Positions 8,563-17,949 are shown, counted from the stretch's first letter. The stretch: 64,000 nucleotides of DNA from an uncultured Flavobacteriaceae bacterium (GCA_938084555.1 CALKFR010000008.1:61731-125730); one strand, 5' to 3'. A program made the numbers and translations. Notes: generated by a model from the sequence alone, not told the origin.

Positions 8563-9120
8563 ATGGAAATTATTTTTCAACCCTGGCCTTGGTATCTTGG
8601 AGGACCCCTTATAGCACTAACACTCTTTTTATATTTTTATTTTGGTAAAAATTTTGGAGCATCTACCAATTTTGAAACACTATGTACAATTGCTGGTGCA
8701 GGGAGAGTATCAAATTATTTTAAAAAAGATTGGAAAGAAAGAGATTTTGCGTTACTTTTTGTAGTAGGGTTAATTATAGGGGGGGTTATTTCATCAAACT
8801 ATTTAATTCCTGATCAAGCAATAGATTTAAACCCAAAAACTTTTCAAGAATTAACAGATTTAGGGTTTTCAAATGTAGGAAACACTTACTTTCCAGACGA
8901 AATTTTTAGTAATGATATAGCTTTGTCTTTTAAAGGCTTCTTAATTTTAATTTTATCTGGAGTATGTATTGGTTTTGGCACTCGTTATGCAGGTGGTTGT
9001 ACTTCAGGACATGCTATTACTGGATTGAGTAATTTTCAACTACCATCATTATTAGCAGTAATAGGGTTTTTTATTGGTGGCATTATAGCAGTTTGGTTTT
9101 TAATCCCTTTAATTTTTTAG
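8563..9120 (+). CDS. YeeE/YedE-family sulfur transporter, first half
   Basis: The 185-residue membrane protein has about four to five helices and the family signature RYAGGCTSGHAITGL, with a conserved cysteine in GGCTSGH. YeeE (TsuA) of other bacteria takes up thiosulfate through a line of such cysteines. In many Bacteroidota the transporter is split into two adjacent genes, as here, with the second starting directly after this stop codon. The downstream molybdenum cofactor genes need sulfur, but any link is inference. Confidence 0.88.
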   Translation: MEIIFQPWPWYLGGPLIALTLFLYFYFGKNFGASTNFETLCTIAGAGRVSNYFKKDWKERDFALLFVVGLIIGGVISSNYLIPDQAIDLNPKTFQELTDLGFSNVGNTYFPDEIFSNDIALSFKGFLILILSGVCIGFGTRYAGGCTSGHAITGLSNFQLPSLLAVIGFFIGGIIAVWFLIPLIF

Positions 9121-9537
9121 ATGATGAAGAATATAAAATTTTTAGTTTTAGGAATCTTTTTTGCTATTGTTTTAAGTAAAGTACAAGCTATTTCATGGTT
9201 TCGATTTTACGAGATGTTTAAATTTCAATCCTTTCACATGTTTGGAATTATTGGAGGAGCAATTGTTGTCTCTTCTTTAATTATGAAATTGTTTAAAAGT
9301 GGAAGTATTAAAGATATAAATGGGAATAAAATAATTCCAAAGCCAAAGAAGAAGGGGTTTATTAGAACATTAGTTGGAGGAACTTTTTTTGGTTTAGGAT
9401 GGGGTGTTTCTGGAGCCTGTGCTGCACCTGTATTTGTTATTTTAGGATTTAAGTGGATACCAGCTTTAATCATTCTTTTAGGAGCTTTAATAGGAACCTT
9501 CATTTATGGGTTGCTTAGCAAAAGATTACCCAATTAA
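9121..9537 (+). CDS. YeeE/YedE-family sulfur transporter, second half (DUF6691-like)
   Basis: The 138-residue protein has three to four hydrophobic helices and the motif GWGVSGACAAPVFVILG, the counterpart of the GGCTSGH site in the partner gene. The ATG at 9121 follows the upstream stop codon without a gap, so the two are surely cotranslated and probably form one pseudo-dimeric pore for thiosulfate or a related sulfur species. The lumenal loop contains a basic stretch (KPKKKGF). moaA starts 35 bases downstream. Confidence 0.87.
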   Translation: MMKNIKFLVLGIFFAIVLSKVQAISWFRFYEMFKFQSFHMFGIIGGAIVVSSLIMKLFKSGSIKDINGNKIIPKPKKKGFIRTLVGGTFFGLGWGVSGACAAPVFVILGFKWIPALIILLGALIGTFIYGLLSKRLPN

Positions 9538-9572
9538 TTTGAAAAACAATAAAGTAAGCTAAACAATAGAGA

Positions 9573-10568
9573 ATGCAACACCAGTTGATAGATAGTTTTG
9601 GAAGACAAATGAATTATATTCGTTTGGCAGTTACAGACCGGTGTAATTTGCGATGCCAATATTGTATGCCTGCACATGGAATTGAAATTGCACCCCGTGC
9701 TGATTTATTAACCTTCAAAGAAATGTATCGAATCATTCGAGTATTAACGGAATTAGGCGTTAGAAAGATTAGGTTAACTGGAGGTGAACCTTTTGTTCGA
9801 AAAGACTTTGTTGGGTTTTTAGAAATGTTATCATTTAATGATTTATTAGAGGCTATAAATATTACTACCAATGGAGCTATGATTGCCAAACATATTCCAA
9901 CGCTAGAAAAGATGGAAAAAATTAAACACATCAACTTAAGTATTGATAGTTTACAGAAAGAAAAGTTTCATCAAATTACAAGACGTGATGTCTTTCCAGA
10001 AGTATACAAAACGTTTGAAGCTTTAGAAAAAAGTAGTTTGAATTTAAAATTAAATGTTGTTGTTCAGCCAGGATTTAATACAGATGAAATTGTTGATTTT
10101 GTTGCCTTAACAAAGAATAATAATGTTGCTGTTCGTTTTATTGAAGAGATGCCTTTTAATGGAAAAGGTCAGCGAGAGATGGAAGAAAATTGGAATTATA
10201 CTCGTATTTTAGAAGAGATAAAAACAAAATTTGATGTAAAACCTATTGTTTCTGAAAAATCATCAACCTCAAAGAATTTTAAAGTAGACGGCCACAAAGG
10301 AACCGTTGGAATAATTCCTGCATTTACCAGAACTATTTGCGGAGATTGCAATAGAATTAGAATTACACCAGTAGGAACTTTCAAAAACTGCCTATTTGAC
10401 GATGGGGTTTTTAACATTAGAGATTTTTTAAGAAACGGAGCCAGTAATAAAGACTTAAAAGAACTTTTCTTAAAGCTGGTAAAAGAAAAACCTGCAAATG
10501 GTTTTATAGCTGAAACAAATCGTAAAAAAGGCAATGTTTCTGAGAGTATGTCAACGATAGGTGGTTAA
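9573..10568 (+). CDS. moaA: GTP 3',8-cyclase MoaA
   Basis: Radical-SAM enzyme for the first step of molybdopterin synthesis from GTP. The N-terminal cluster cysteines are C24, C28 and C31 in DRCNLRCQYCMP, and a second C-terminal cluster is built from CGDCNRIRITP and a later cysteine in FKNCLF. LTGGEPFVRKD and LSIDSL are further family motifs. The 331 residues end in ESMSTIGG, and the terminal Gly-Gly is a typical MoaA feature. It heads the run moaA-moeA-moaC-mobA-moeB, spaced by at most 31 bases. Confidence 0.97.
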   Translation: MQHQLIDSFGRQMNYIRLAVTDRCNLRCQYCMPAHGIEIAPRADLLTFKEMYRIIRVLTELGVRKIRLTGGEPFVRKDFVGFLEMLSFNDLLEAINITTNGAMIAKHIPTLEKMEKIKHINLSIDSLQKEKFHQITRRDVFPEVYKTFEALEKSSLNLKLNVVVQPGFNTDEIVDFVALTKNNNVAVRFIEEMPFNGKGQREMEENWNYTRILEEIKTKFDVKPIVSEKSSTSKNFKVDGHKGTVGIIPAFTRTICGDCNRIRITPVGTFKNCLFDDGVFNIRDFLRNGASNKDLKELFLKLVKEKPANGFIAETNRKKGNVSESMSTIGG

Positions 10569-10599
10569 TATTCATTTCACTAAGAATAATATTTAATAA

Positions 10600-11787
10600 A
10601 TGATTTCAGTTCAAGAAGCTCAAAAAATTGTTTTAAAAAATAGCCTAGATTTTGGATTGGAAAAAATTCCTCTTATGAAATCTGTAGGACGAATTTTAAA
10701 AGAAGATATTCTTGCAGATCGAGATTTTCCACCATTTAATAGAGTTTCAATGGATGGTGTTGCAATAGATTACACTTCCTTTAAAAACGGAGAAAGAGCA
10801 TTTTTTATAGAAGGAATTCAACCAGCAGGAAGCCCTCAAATTTCACTAAGTAATAACAAGAATTGTATTGAGGTAATGACAGGTGCAGTATTGCCAGCTA
10901 AAACAAACGTAGTAATTAGATACGAAGATGTACTCATTGAAAACGGAATAGCAAAAATTCAAATAGAGGAAGTTTCATATTTTCAGAATATTCACGAAAA
11001 AGGAAAAGATAGAAAAGAAGGAGAAATTTTAATTCAAAAAAATAAGTTTATTTCTGCCTCAGAAATTGGTGTATTGGCAACTGTTGGTAGCTCAAAAGTA
11101 ATGGTAGCCAGAAAGCCTAAGGTTATGATCATTTCTACAGGAGATGAATTAGTTGGTGTAAACGAAACCCCATTAGACTATCAAATTAGAATGAGCAATG
11201 TATATACTCTAGTTTCATTATTAGATCGTTTACATGTTTCATCAGAAACAGATCATATTACAGATGATAAACCTATTTTGAAAAAAAAGATAAAAGAGTA
11301 TTTAAAAGATTTTGATGTCTTGTTATTCAGTGGAGCTGTAAGTAAGGGTAAATTTGACTTTCTCCCTGAAGTTTTTAAAGAATTAGGAGTAGAAAAATTA
11401 TTCCATAAGGTATCACAAAGACCAGGAAAACCCTTTTGGTTTGGTAAAAAGGAGACATGTAGATTATTCGCTTTCCCTGGAAACCCGATATCAACTTTTG
11501 CAAATTGTTTAGCTTATTTTTACCCTTGGCACTTAAAATCTTCAGGGGTAAACACTAGTAATGAAACTGCAATTCTAACAGAAAATGTTTTTTTTAAACC
11601 AAATTTAACGTACTTTTTACAAGTGAAATTATCTCACAAATTTGGGCAATTGTTAGCAACACCTATAAAAGGTAATGGGTCTGGTGATTTAGCTAGTTTA
11701 GTAAATTCTGATGCATTTATTCAATTGCCAAAACACCAAAATGAGTTTAAAAAAGGAGAAAATTATCCAATAATAAGATATAGATAA
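10600..11787 (+). CDS. moeA: Molybdopterin molybdenumtransferase MoeA
   Basis: Catalyses molybdate insertion into adenylated molybdopterin. The 395 residues follow the MoeA layout: domain 1/2 with NRVSMDGVAIDY and EVMTGAVLPAKTNVVIRYED, the MogA-like domain with VMIISTGDELV and LFSGAVSKGKFDF, then FAFPGNPISTFANC and a C-terminal beta domain. The usual SGG.S is SGAVS here. It ends in a TAATG overlap with moaC, which suggests translational coupling. No separate mogA/moaB gene is present in the window. Confidence 0.95.
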   Translation: MISVQEAQKIVLKNSLDFGLEKIPLMKSVGRILKEDILADRDFPPFNRVSMDGVAIDYTSFKNGERAFFIEGIQPAGSPQISLSNNKNCIEVMTGAVLPAKTNVVIRYEDVLIENGIAKIQIEEVSYFQNIHEKGKDRKEGEILIQKNKFISASEIGVLATVGSSKVMVARKPKVMIISTGDELVGVNETPLDYQIRMSNVYTLVSLLDRLHVSSETDHITDDKPILKKKIKEYLKDFDVLLFSGAVSKGKFDFLPEVFKELGVEKLFHKVSQRPGKPFWFGKKETCRLFAFPGNPISTFANCLAYFYPWHLKSSGVNTSNETAILTENVFFKPNLTYFLQVKLSHKFGQLLATPIKGNGSGDLASLVNSDAFIQLPKHQNEFKKGENYPIIRYR

Positions 11788-12263
11788 TGAGCAATTTTAG
11801 TCATCTAAATGAAAACAATAACCCTAAAATGGTTAATGTTTCTGATAAGAAAATCACAAAAAGAACTGCCATTGCAAAAGCAACGATGTTTTTGGGTAAA
11901 GAAATAATTGCTCATTTTAACAATGAGGAGTTAATTACCAAAAAAGGTCCTGTTTTTCAAACCGCTATCATAGCAGGGATTCAAGGTGTAAAAAAGACAT
12001 CAGAGATTATTCCTATGTGTCATCCGTTATTAATAAATGGAGTAGATATTAATATTAATGTCATAAACTCTGAACATATAGAAGTACTATGTGAGGTGAA
12101 TATTGAAGGGAAAACAGGAGTAGAAATGGAGGCTTTAACTGGAGTATCAGCAACTTGTTTAACTATTTACGATATGTGTAAAAGTATAAGTCAAGATATC
12201 ATTATAAAAGAAGTAAAGTTGCTAAAGAAAACAGGAGGAAAATCAGATATAAAAAATGGCTAA
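11787..12263 (+). CDS. moaC: Cyclic pyranopterin monophosphate synthase MoaC
   Basis: Converts the MoaA product into cyclic pyranopterin monophosphate. The 158-residue protein has the active-site motifs KKTSEIIPMCHPLLINGVD and EGKTGVEMEALTGVSATCLT, continuing to IYDMCK. Its N-terminal segment of about 17 residues before MVNVSDKKITKRTA is slightly longer than usual and could start later, at the ATG encoding MVNV. The start overlaps the moeA stop by one base, and mobA overlaps its end by 8 bases. Confidence 0.96.
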   Translation: MSNFSHLNENNNPKMVNVSDKKITKRTAIAKATMFLGKEIIAHFNNEELITKKGPVFQTAIIAGIQGVKKTSEIIPMCHPLLINGVDININVINSEHIEVLCEVNIEGKTGVEMEALTGVSATCLTIYDMCKSISQDIIIKEVKLLKKTGGKSDIKNG

Positions 12264-13359
12264 TCATCAAAAACATTCCAAGCTTTCCAGAAGAAAAAAT
12301 GGAAATTTTGCACCCAATGAAATATCAATTTTAGGAGCAAAATGCAGCATTATTTCTGATTTAGTTCATCAAGTTTCTAAAAGCCTATCTTCTTGTAATC
12401 TAGCTTATTTTGACGCTTCTCATGCCAAAAATATTGAAGAAAATTTATTAACAGATTTTATCTTTCATCATGATGGTAATTTGAGTATTACAACATCTAG
12501 TCCTGTAAACAAATATGTTCAAAGAATTCAATTTACTCAGTTTGATTTTGTCTTTATTAATGGGAATCATTACCCAGGAGAAAAACAAATTGTATTCCTT
12601 GATCCAGAAAAAGAAGCTTCCATAAATAAACGAATTGAACAAATTTTTGACATTCAGTTTTTTGTAAAACTTACTCAAGAGATTGAACCCTTTCAATCTT
12701 TAAAAGATAAGTTTTCTAACTGGGAGGAAATTCCAATTTATAGCATTAATGACATTGAAAAAATAATTAATCATATTTCTCAAATCATTTTAGATACCAT
12801 TCCAAATATTAGAGGATTAGTTCTAACGGGAGGGAAAAGTACTCGAATGGGGAAAGATAAATCGGAATTGTATTATCATGGAAAACCCCAAAAAGAATTT
12901 GTTAAGAATTTACTTGAACAAGAAGGGATTAAAACTCATTATTCTGTTCAAGCAAACAATAATAAAGAAGATGAAATTCATGATGTATTTTTCAATTTAG
13001 GTCCATTTGGAGGAATCTGTTCAGCATTTCAAAAAGACCCTAACTCAGCTTGGATTGTTTTGGCAACAGATTTGCCATTTTTAGATAAAAACCTCATTAA
13101 GTTATTGTTGGAAAAAAGAAACCCATCCAAAGTTGCTACTGCTGTTATAGGGAAAGGGAAGCAATTTCCTGAGCCTTTGGTAACAATATATGAGCCAAAA
13201 GCATATTCAATATTATTACAATATTTAGCACAGGGATATTCTTGTCCACGTAAAATGCTTATCAATTCTGATGTTGAAATTGTAGAAGTAGATGATAATT
13301 TAATACAAAATATAAATACTCCAGAAGAATATGCAGCTGCAATAAAAGAATTAAATTAA
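12256..13359 (+). CDS. mobA: MobA-type molybdenum cofactor guanylyltransferase with a degenerate MobB-like N-terminal domain
   Basis: The C-terminal half (about 183-367) is a nucleotidyltransferase of the MobA family, with RGLVLTGGKSTRMGKDKSEL as the GTP-binding loop and ATDLPFLDKNLI as the metal site. It would turn molybdopterin into the guanine dinucleotide form. The N-terminal 180 residues look like the MobB P-loop fold in position and length, but the expected GxxxxGKT is absent; ILGAKCSIISDL occupies that place, so nucleotide binding there is doubtful. It sits in the moco operon, 2 bases before moeB. Confidence 0.85.
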   Translation: MANHQKHSKLSRRKNGNFAPNEISILGAKCSIISDLVHQVSKSLSSCNLAYFDASHAKNIEENLLTDFIFHHDGNLSITTSSPVNKYVQRIQFTQFDFVFINGNHYPGEKQIVFLDPEKEASINKRIEQIFDIQFFVKLTQEIEPFQSLKDKFSNWEEIPIYSINDIEKIINHISQIILDTIPNIRGLVLTGGKSTRMGKDKSELYYHGKPQKEFVKNLLEQEGIKTHYSVQANNNKEDEIHDVFFNLGPFGGICSAFQKDPNSAWIVLATDLPFLDKNLIKLLLEKRNPSKVATAVIGKGKQFPEPLVTIYEPKAYSILLQYLAQGYSCPRKMLINSDVEIVEVDDNLIQNINTPEEYAAAIKELN

Positions 13360-13361
13360 GA

Positions 13362-14441
13362 ATGTCACACATTAGTAAGTCAGATTTATTTAAACGTCAA
13401 GTTACTTTATCAGAAATTGGTGAAACTGGTCAGCAGAAACTTCAAGATTCTAAAATCTTGGTTGTTGGATGTGGGGGTTTAGGGAGTCCAATTGCTGTCT
13501 ATTTAGCTTCAAGTGGAATTGGAAAACTTCATTTGATAGATTTTGACCAAGTAGACGTTACCAATTTACACCGACAAGTTTTTTATTCTTTACATGATGT
13601 AGGTTTTTCAAAATCAGAACGTCTAGCAAATTTCATTACACAAAGATCTCCTTTTACAGAAGTTAGTTTTTCTAATGAAGCTATTACAAAAGAAAATGTA
13701 ATTGAATTAATTTCTGAATATGATATTATTGTAGATGGAACTGATAGTTTACCCACAAAGTATTTACTAAATGATGCTTGTGTTATTCTTGAGAAACCTC
13801 TGGTATACGGTTCTTTATATAAGTTTGATGGCTATGTAAGTACCTTTAATTTTAAGCAAGAAGATGGTAGTTTTTCAGCCAATTTACGCGATGCATTCCC
13901 AGACATGAATACAGATGTTGCTAATTGTGAAGAAGCAGGAACATTAAACGCAATAGTTGGCATGATGGCAGCTACTCAAGTGAATGAAGTTTTAAAAATT
14001 ATTACAGGAGTTGGAAAACCTTTAACCAATGAACTGTTAATTTATAATGTACTTGAAAATACACAATTAAAGATGAAATTATCCTCCAATATATCAAAGC
14101 AGGAAGTAGTATCATTATTTAATACCCAAAATTATTTTGATGCTACATGTAGAATTCAAAATTCAGATTGGCAAATTTCTCCAAAGGAGTTAAGAAATAA
14201 AATTGGAGATTCAAATCTTGAATTAATCGCTGTTTTACCAAATTTACAGTTGCCTTTTAAAGTACATCAAACCATTCCAATTCAAGAATTTGATGCTAAT
14301 ACTTTAAAGGTTGATCAAGAGAAAATACACGTTATGGTTTGTCAGAAAGGCCTTAATAGTTACAAAGCAACAGTTCAATTAAAAGAAAAGTATCCAAGTT
14401 TACAAGTTTTTAACTTAACAGGAGGAATCAGTAATTATTGA
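13362..14441 (+). CDS. moeB: MoeB/ThiF-family adenylyltransferase with a C-terminal rhodanese domain
   Basis: E1-like enzyme expected to adenylate the Gly-Gly end of MoaD and help load it with sulfur. The N-terminal domain has the nucleotide-binding VVGCGGLGSPIAVYLASSG, the LIDFDQVDVTNLHRQ motif and the DGTDSLPTKYLLNDAC segment. Residues about 255-359 form a rhodanese-like domain with a cysteine loop, VMVCQKGLNSYKA. The usual zinc-binding CxxC pairs of MoeB are not seen, so zinc may be absent. The 359-residue fusion resembles eukaryotic MOCS3 in layout. It could equally serve thiamine synthesis. Confidence 0.88.
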   Translation: MSHISKSDLFKRQVTLSEIGETGQQKLQDSKILVVGCGGLGSPIAVYLASSGIGKLHLIDFDQVDVTNLHRQVFYSLHDVGFSKSERLANFITQRSPFTEVSFSNEAITKENVIELISEYDIIVDGTDSLPTKYLLNDACVILEKPLVYGSLYKFDGYVSTFNFKQEDGSFSANLRDAFPDMNTDVANCEEAGTLNAIVGMMAATQVNEVLKIITGVGKPLTNELLIYNVLENTQLKMKLSSNISKQEVVSLFNTQNYFDATCRIQNSDWQISPKELRNKIGDSNLELIAVLPNLQLPFKVHQTIPIQEFDANTLKVDQEKIHVMVCQKGLNSYKATVQLKEKYPSLQVFNLTGGISNY

Positions 14442-14449
14442 TACAAACA

Positions 14450-14872
14450 TTACGGATGGGCATTTACCCAAATTTCTCCATCAGAAAAATGTTCTTTTTT
14501 CCAAATAGGAACTGTTTCTTTTAATGTATCTATAGCGAATTCACAAGCTTTAAATGCAGCTTTTCTGTGTGGAGCAGAAACAACAATAATTACTGGAATA
14601 TCTCCAACATATAATATCCCTTCTGCATGATGAACAGCAATTTTCATTATTTCAAACTTTGATATCGCTTGATCAGCAATCTTTTGCATTTCTTTAATTG
14701 CCATGGGTTTGTAGGTAGAAAACTCTAATTGTATTACCTCTTTTTTTTGGGTGCTGTTTCTTACAGTTCCAATAAAAGCTACAATACCTCCACAAGAATC
14801 ATCTGCTACAAATTCGTAACATTTATCTAGGTTTAATTTTTCTGAAGTAATTTTAATTGAAGTATTGCTCAT
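14450..14872 (-). CDS. moaE: Molybdopterin synthase catalytic subunit MoaE
   Basis: The 140-residue protein is the large subunit of molybdopterin synthase, which adds two sulfurs to cyclic pyranopterin. Family motifs are IVAFIGTVRN near residue 35, VHHAEGILYVGD, and HRKAAFKACEFAIDTLKETV with VPIWKKE, whose lysine is part of the active site. It is convergent with moeB (8-base gap) and therefore transcribed separately from the main run, but its partner moaD lies just beyond the small gene at 14937. Confidence 0.96.
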   Translation of the reverse strand: MSNTSIKITSEKLNLDKCYEFVADDSCGGIVAFIGTVRNSTQKKEVIQLEFSTYKPMAIKEMQKIADQAISKFEIMKIAVHHAEGILYVGDIPVIIVVSAPHRKAAFKACEFAIDTLKETVPIWKKEHFSDGEIWVNAHP

Positions 14873-14936
14873 ACTTTTACAAAAATAGGAAATCTAGCAC
14901 GTATCTTTGTAAGAATAATTTTAGACATTAATAATT

Positions 14937-15212
14937 ATGAAATTTTTTTTTAGAGTTGTTAGTTTTTTAGAGGGAACTTCTTATTTATTATTGCTTTTTG
15001 TTGCTGTTCCAATTAAATATTGGTTGAATGACCCACAATATGTTAAGCTATTGGGCATGCCTCATGGTTTATTATTTGTAGGATATATAGTACTTGCCTT
15101 TTTGTTAAAACCTCAGATGAAGTGGAACATGAAGAAATTTGGAATTGTTTTATTGGCGTCAATTTTTCCTTTTGGAACATTCTATATAGATAAAAAATAT
15201 CTGAGAAATTAG
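14937..15212 (+). CDS. DUF3817 small membrane protein
   Basis: The 91-residue protein has three hydrophobic helices and family motifs VSFLEGTSYLLLLFVAVPIK, a GMPHGLLFVGY segment and FPFGTFYIDKKYL at the end. DUF3817 proteins are small inner-membrane proteins of unknown function. It lies between moaE and moaD on the opposite strand and its stop overlaps the moaD stop by 4 bases, so it is convergent with moaD and divergent from moaE. Confidence 0.85.
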   Translation: MKFFFRVVSFLEGTSYLLLLFVAVPIKYWLNDPQYVKLLGMPHGLLFVGYIVLAFLLKPQMKWNMKKFGIVLLASIFPFGTFYIDKKYLRN

Positions 15213-15451
15213 CCTCCGCTTACCGGAGGAATAATTGCAACCACATCATTATTTTTTAAAACCATTTGATCGTTAGCATAATTTTCATTTACAGCAATGG
15301 CATATGAATTTATTTGAGATAATTGAGGATATTTTTCTTGTATTAGTATCTTAAATTCCGAAACAGTTGTATTTGGTGAAATTGAAAAAGAGATGCTTTT
15401 TGCACCAATTAAATCCGTTGCTACTCCAAAAAAAAGGACTTTTAAATTCAT
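15209..15451 (-). CDS. moaD: Molybdopterin synthase sulfur-carrier subunit MoaD
   Basis: The 80-residue ubiquitin-like protein ends in PPVSGG, the Gly-Gly tail that carries the thiocarboxylate in MoaD. The start MNLKVLFFGVATDLIGAK and the NENYANDQMVLKNNDVVAII stretch fit the family. It completes the synthase with MoaE. Both are on the minus strand but are separated by the oppositely oriented DUF3817 gene, so they probably have separate promoters. Confidence 0.94.
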   Translation of the reverse strand: MNLKVLFFGVATDLIGAKSISFSISPNTTVSEFKILIQEKYPQLSQINSYAIAVNENYANDQMVLKNNDVVAIIPPVSGG

Positions 15452-15477
15452 ATCATCAAATATAATAGATATTTATA

Positions 15478-17949
15478 TTAGAAGGTTAGGCCAAATAAGA
15501 AACCATCTCCTCTTACTCCATTGAAATTAGATTTTACATAATCTACCCGTAAAAACCGCCATTTCCCAAACCCTATATTATCCATTCCAATTGAGTATTC
15601 AGAATAGGGCTTTTTCCCCGAGATAAACAATCCTTTAATTCCGGTAACTAAATGAAAATTTAAGGTATTAAATAATGGAAGTTTTCGCAGTAAATACCCA
15701 TTAAAATTATGTTCAAAATGCGCCTCTGTGTATCTATTATTAGTATAAAATCGATAATACTCTAACAACCCAAAATTATTTCTGCGATTGTCATCTGAAA
15801 CGATAAACATTTGGTTTCCTTTCGCCTGTAAATTATCCATAAAAGCAATGTTTTTCTTTTTCAAAAATAGACCACTTCTGATATGATAGAAAATTTCGCC
15901 ATAATTACCAGCGTTGATATCTTGGTTTAAATTGGCAGTAATTAAGTCTGCATTAAACTCAGAATTATCAGAGCCAAAAGTTTTTCTATAATTTAGGTTT
16001 AATGAAGGGAATTTGCTTTCACTAACATTAAACTTTCTATCTGGATACGAAAAATATTTTTGCCCAAAAACAAAAGTTGATCCAATATTAAATGTTGCAA
16101 TTTTATGTTCAGTAAAAACAGAACTTGTGAAATTATTTGGCTCTAGAGGATTATTAGAGGTGTAAGGATCACTTCTACTCTGCCTTGCAAAAGAATAATT
16201 TGTAGTATTAAACAATGGTTTTCTATTGGCATATTCTAAAGAAGATGAAAAATAAACACCATTTCTAATTTCTTCTGAATATCCTATTCGTACAAATTCC
16301 TTCTCATAAATCTTAATATAATTTAGTCTTCTCGTAAGAGAACGAATTAAGTTATCCAATTTCTTAATAGGATTCCTGCCATTGAATTGCGGTGTAGTAA
16401 TACCACCCGAAAGATAAAATCTTGGCTTAGAAATATTATTCCATTTTCGACTAAAATAAAATGTAGGTCTCGCTTTCTTTTCTGATAAACCATAGGCTAC
16501 ACCCAAACCTGCAGACCACCATTTACCTTTATCATTTTGACGTTTAAAATAGTTTACACCTAATGACGAATGAAATCCCTGAACTGTATTAAAACTAAAG
16601 TCTTCTATCAAACCATCAAAAGAAATAGACCACTTTTTGAAAGAATTTTGAAATGTATATCCAATAATTGGAGATAAAAAATTCACCTTATTTTGAATCT
16701 TATCGATAGAATCTAAATACGGCTTTGATTCACGAACCATCTTAATACTATCCTTAGTTTTATAATCTTTAAGTTCTTCATTGGTTAAAGGCACAGGTCT
16801 TAACTGATTCCAAAAATCAGTATCTTTTTTTGTAGCTCCTATTGCAAAAGTTAAAACTTCTTTTGTAAATGTTTTTTTTGTAAAATTGGGCTTAAAATTA
16901 TAATTTGAATATCCTGCAGAGAACCGCCCATTTACATTAAATCCAAACAACCCAAATTTAAAATCTATGGTTTGAGAAATTTTTACCCAAGCATCATTAA
17001 CTGCTGAATAATTATAGTTTTGTTTAAATCGTAATTCATCAATAATTGGAATTCCAACTTGTTTCCCATTGGCTATAAGATCAACACCATAAATTGCCCA
17101 ATCGTCTTCAACAATATAAATAAATCCACTAAAAACTCTTCCTCCTGGTTGTTTGGGAGTCACTTTAACTTTGGATATTAATTTTTCATTTTTATCATAG
17201 AAAGACCCCTCGAGCTTGAAGGTATAGAAGCTAAAAGCTCCGTCAGCAATAGGAGAAACTAAATTATTCTCTGCTACTAAAACAGCATTTCTGTAAAAAT
17301 CAAAATTTACTTCTTCAGCTCTGTTAAAACTTATTCCGTTATCAGAACCACTTACCTTTGAGGCAATAATTTTTTCTTTAAATTTTCTAGGTTTTTTTTG
17401 AAAAGTTATTTCTGAAACCGTTTCAGATAAGTAAATAATTCCAGTTCTTGTTGAATCTAACCCTCCCCCTAAATCACCCAAGCTTTGCCTAAAAATTTTT
17501 TTTGGAGCATTTTTCACTTTAAATAATCCCCGAGAGTAAAAATTAGAGGTAAATTCTTCAAATTTATTGGTGTTTATTTCTTTACTTTCAATAGTTTTTC
17601 TAATTATAATATTAGCTGGATTTTCATTGGTTGTAATAGAAAATTCATCCAATAGTATTTCTTCATCTTCTAAACTTACATTAAGCGTATATGGGAAACT
17701 TTGAATGGATAGATTTTTTTTTACAGTTTTATATCCTAAAAATTGAAAAACAATAACATAATCTCCAGTCTTTTTAATATTTAATTCATAATTACCACTA
17801 TCATTTGAGGTAGTACCAGTAATAGATTTATCAAGGTATACACTTACAAAAGAGATAGGCTCTTTATTTGTATCTGTAATCTTTCCAGTAATTTGAGCAA
17901 AAGATGAAAAACAACTTAACAAAAGCACTAGAAAAGTAATTTTATTCAT
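15478..17949 (-). CDS. DUF5686 outer-membrane protein with a CarboxypepD-regulatory-like domain
   Basis: The 823-residue protein has a signal peptide (MNKITFLVLLLSCFSSFAQ), a carboxypeptidase-regulatory-like beta-sandwich (about 20-105, ITGKITDTNKEPISFVSVYL), and a long DUF5686 region. The last 350 residues are rich in alternating aromatic strands and end in phenylalanine (DGFLFGLTF), typical of an outer-membrane beta-barrel. It is not a SusC: there is no plug domain or TonB box. Bacteroidota carry several of these; the substrate or role is unknown. It is divergent from maeB. Confidence 0.85.
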   Translation of the reverse strand: MNKITFLVLLLSCFSSFAQITGKITDTNKEPISFVSVYLDKSITGTTSNDSGNYELNIKKTGDYVIVFQFLGYKTVKKNLSIQSFPYTLNVSLEDEEILLDEFSITTNENPANIIIRKTIESKEINTNKFEEFTSNFYSRGLFKVKNAPKKIFRQSLGDLGGGLDSTRTGIIYLSETVSEITFQKKPRKFKEKIIASKVSGSDNGISFNRAEEVNFDFYRNAVLVAENNLVSPIADGAFSFYTFKLEGSFYDKNEKLISKVKVTPKQPGGRVFSGFIYIVEDDWAIYGVDLIANGKQVGIPIIDELRFKQNYNYSAVNDAWVKISQTIDFKFGLFGFNVNGRFSAGYSNYNFKPNFTKKTFTKEVLTFAIGATKKDTDFWNQLRPVPLTNEELKDYKTKDSIKMVRESKPYLDSIDKIQNKVNFLSPIIGYTFQNSFKKWSISFDGLIEDFSFNTVQGFHSSLGVNYFKRQNDKGKWWSAGLGVAYGLSEKKARPTFYFSRKWNNISKPRFYLSGGITTPQFNGRNPIKKLDNLIRSLTRRLNYIKIYEKEFVRIGYSEEIRNGVYFSSSLEYANRKPLFNTTNYSFARQSRSDPYTSNNPLEPNNFTSSVFTEHKIATFNIGSTFVFGQKYFSYPDRKFNVSESKFPSLNLNYRKTFGSDNSEFNADLITANLNQDINAGNYGEIFYHIRSGLFLKKKNIAFMDNLQAKGNQMFIVSDDNRRNNFGLLEYYRFYTNNRYTEAHFEHNFNGYLLRKLPLFNTLNFHLVTGIKGLFISGKKPYSEYSIGMDNIGFGKWRFLRVDYVKSNFNGVRGDGFLFGLTF

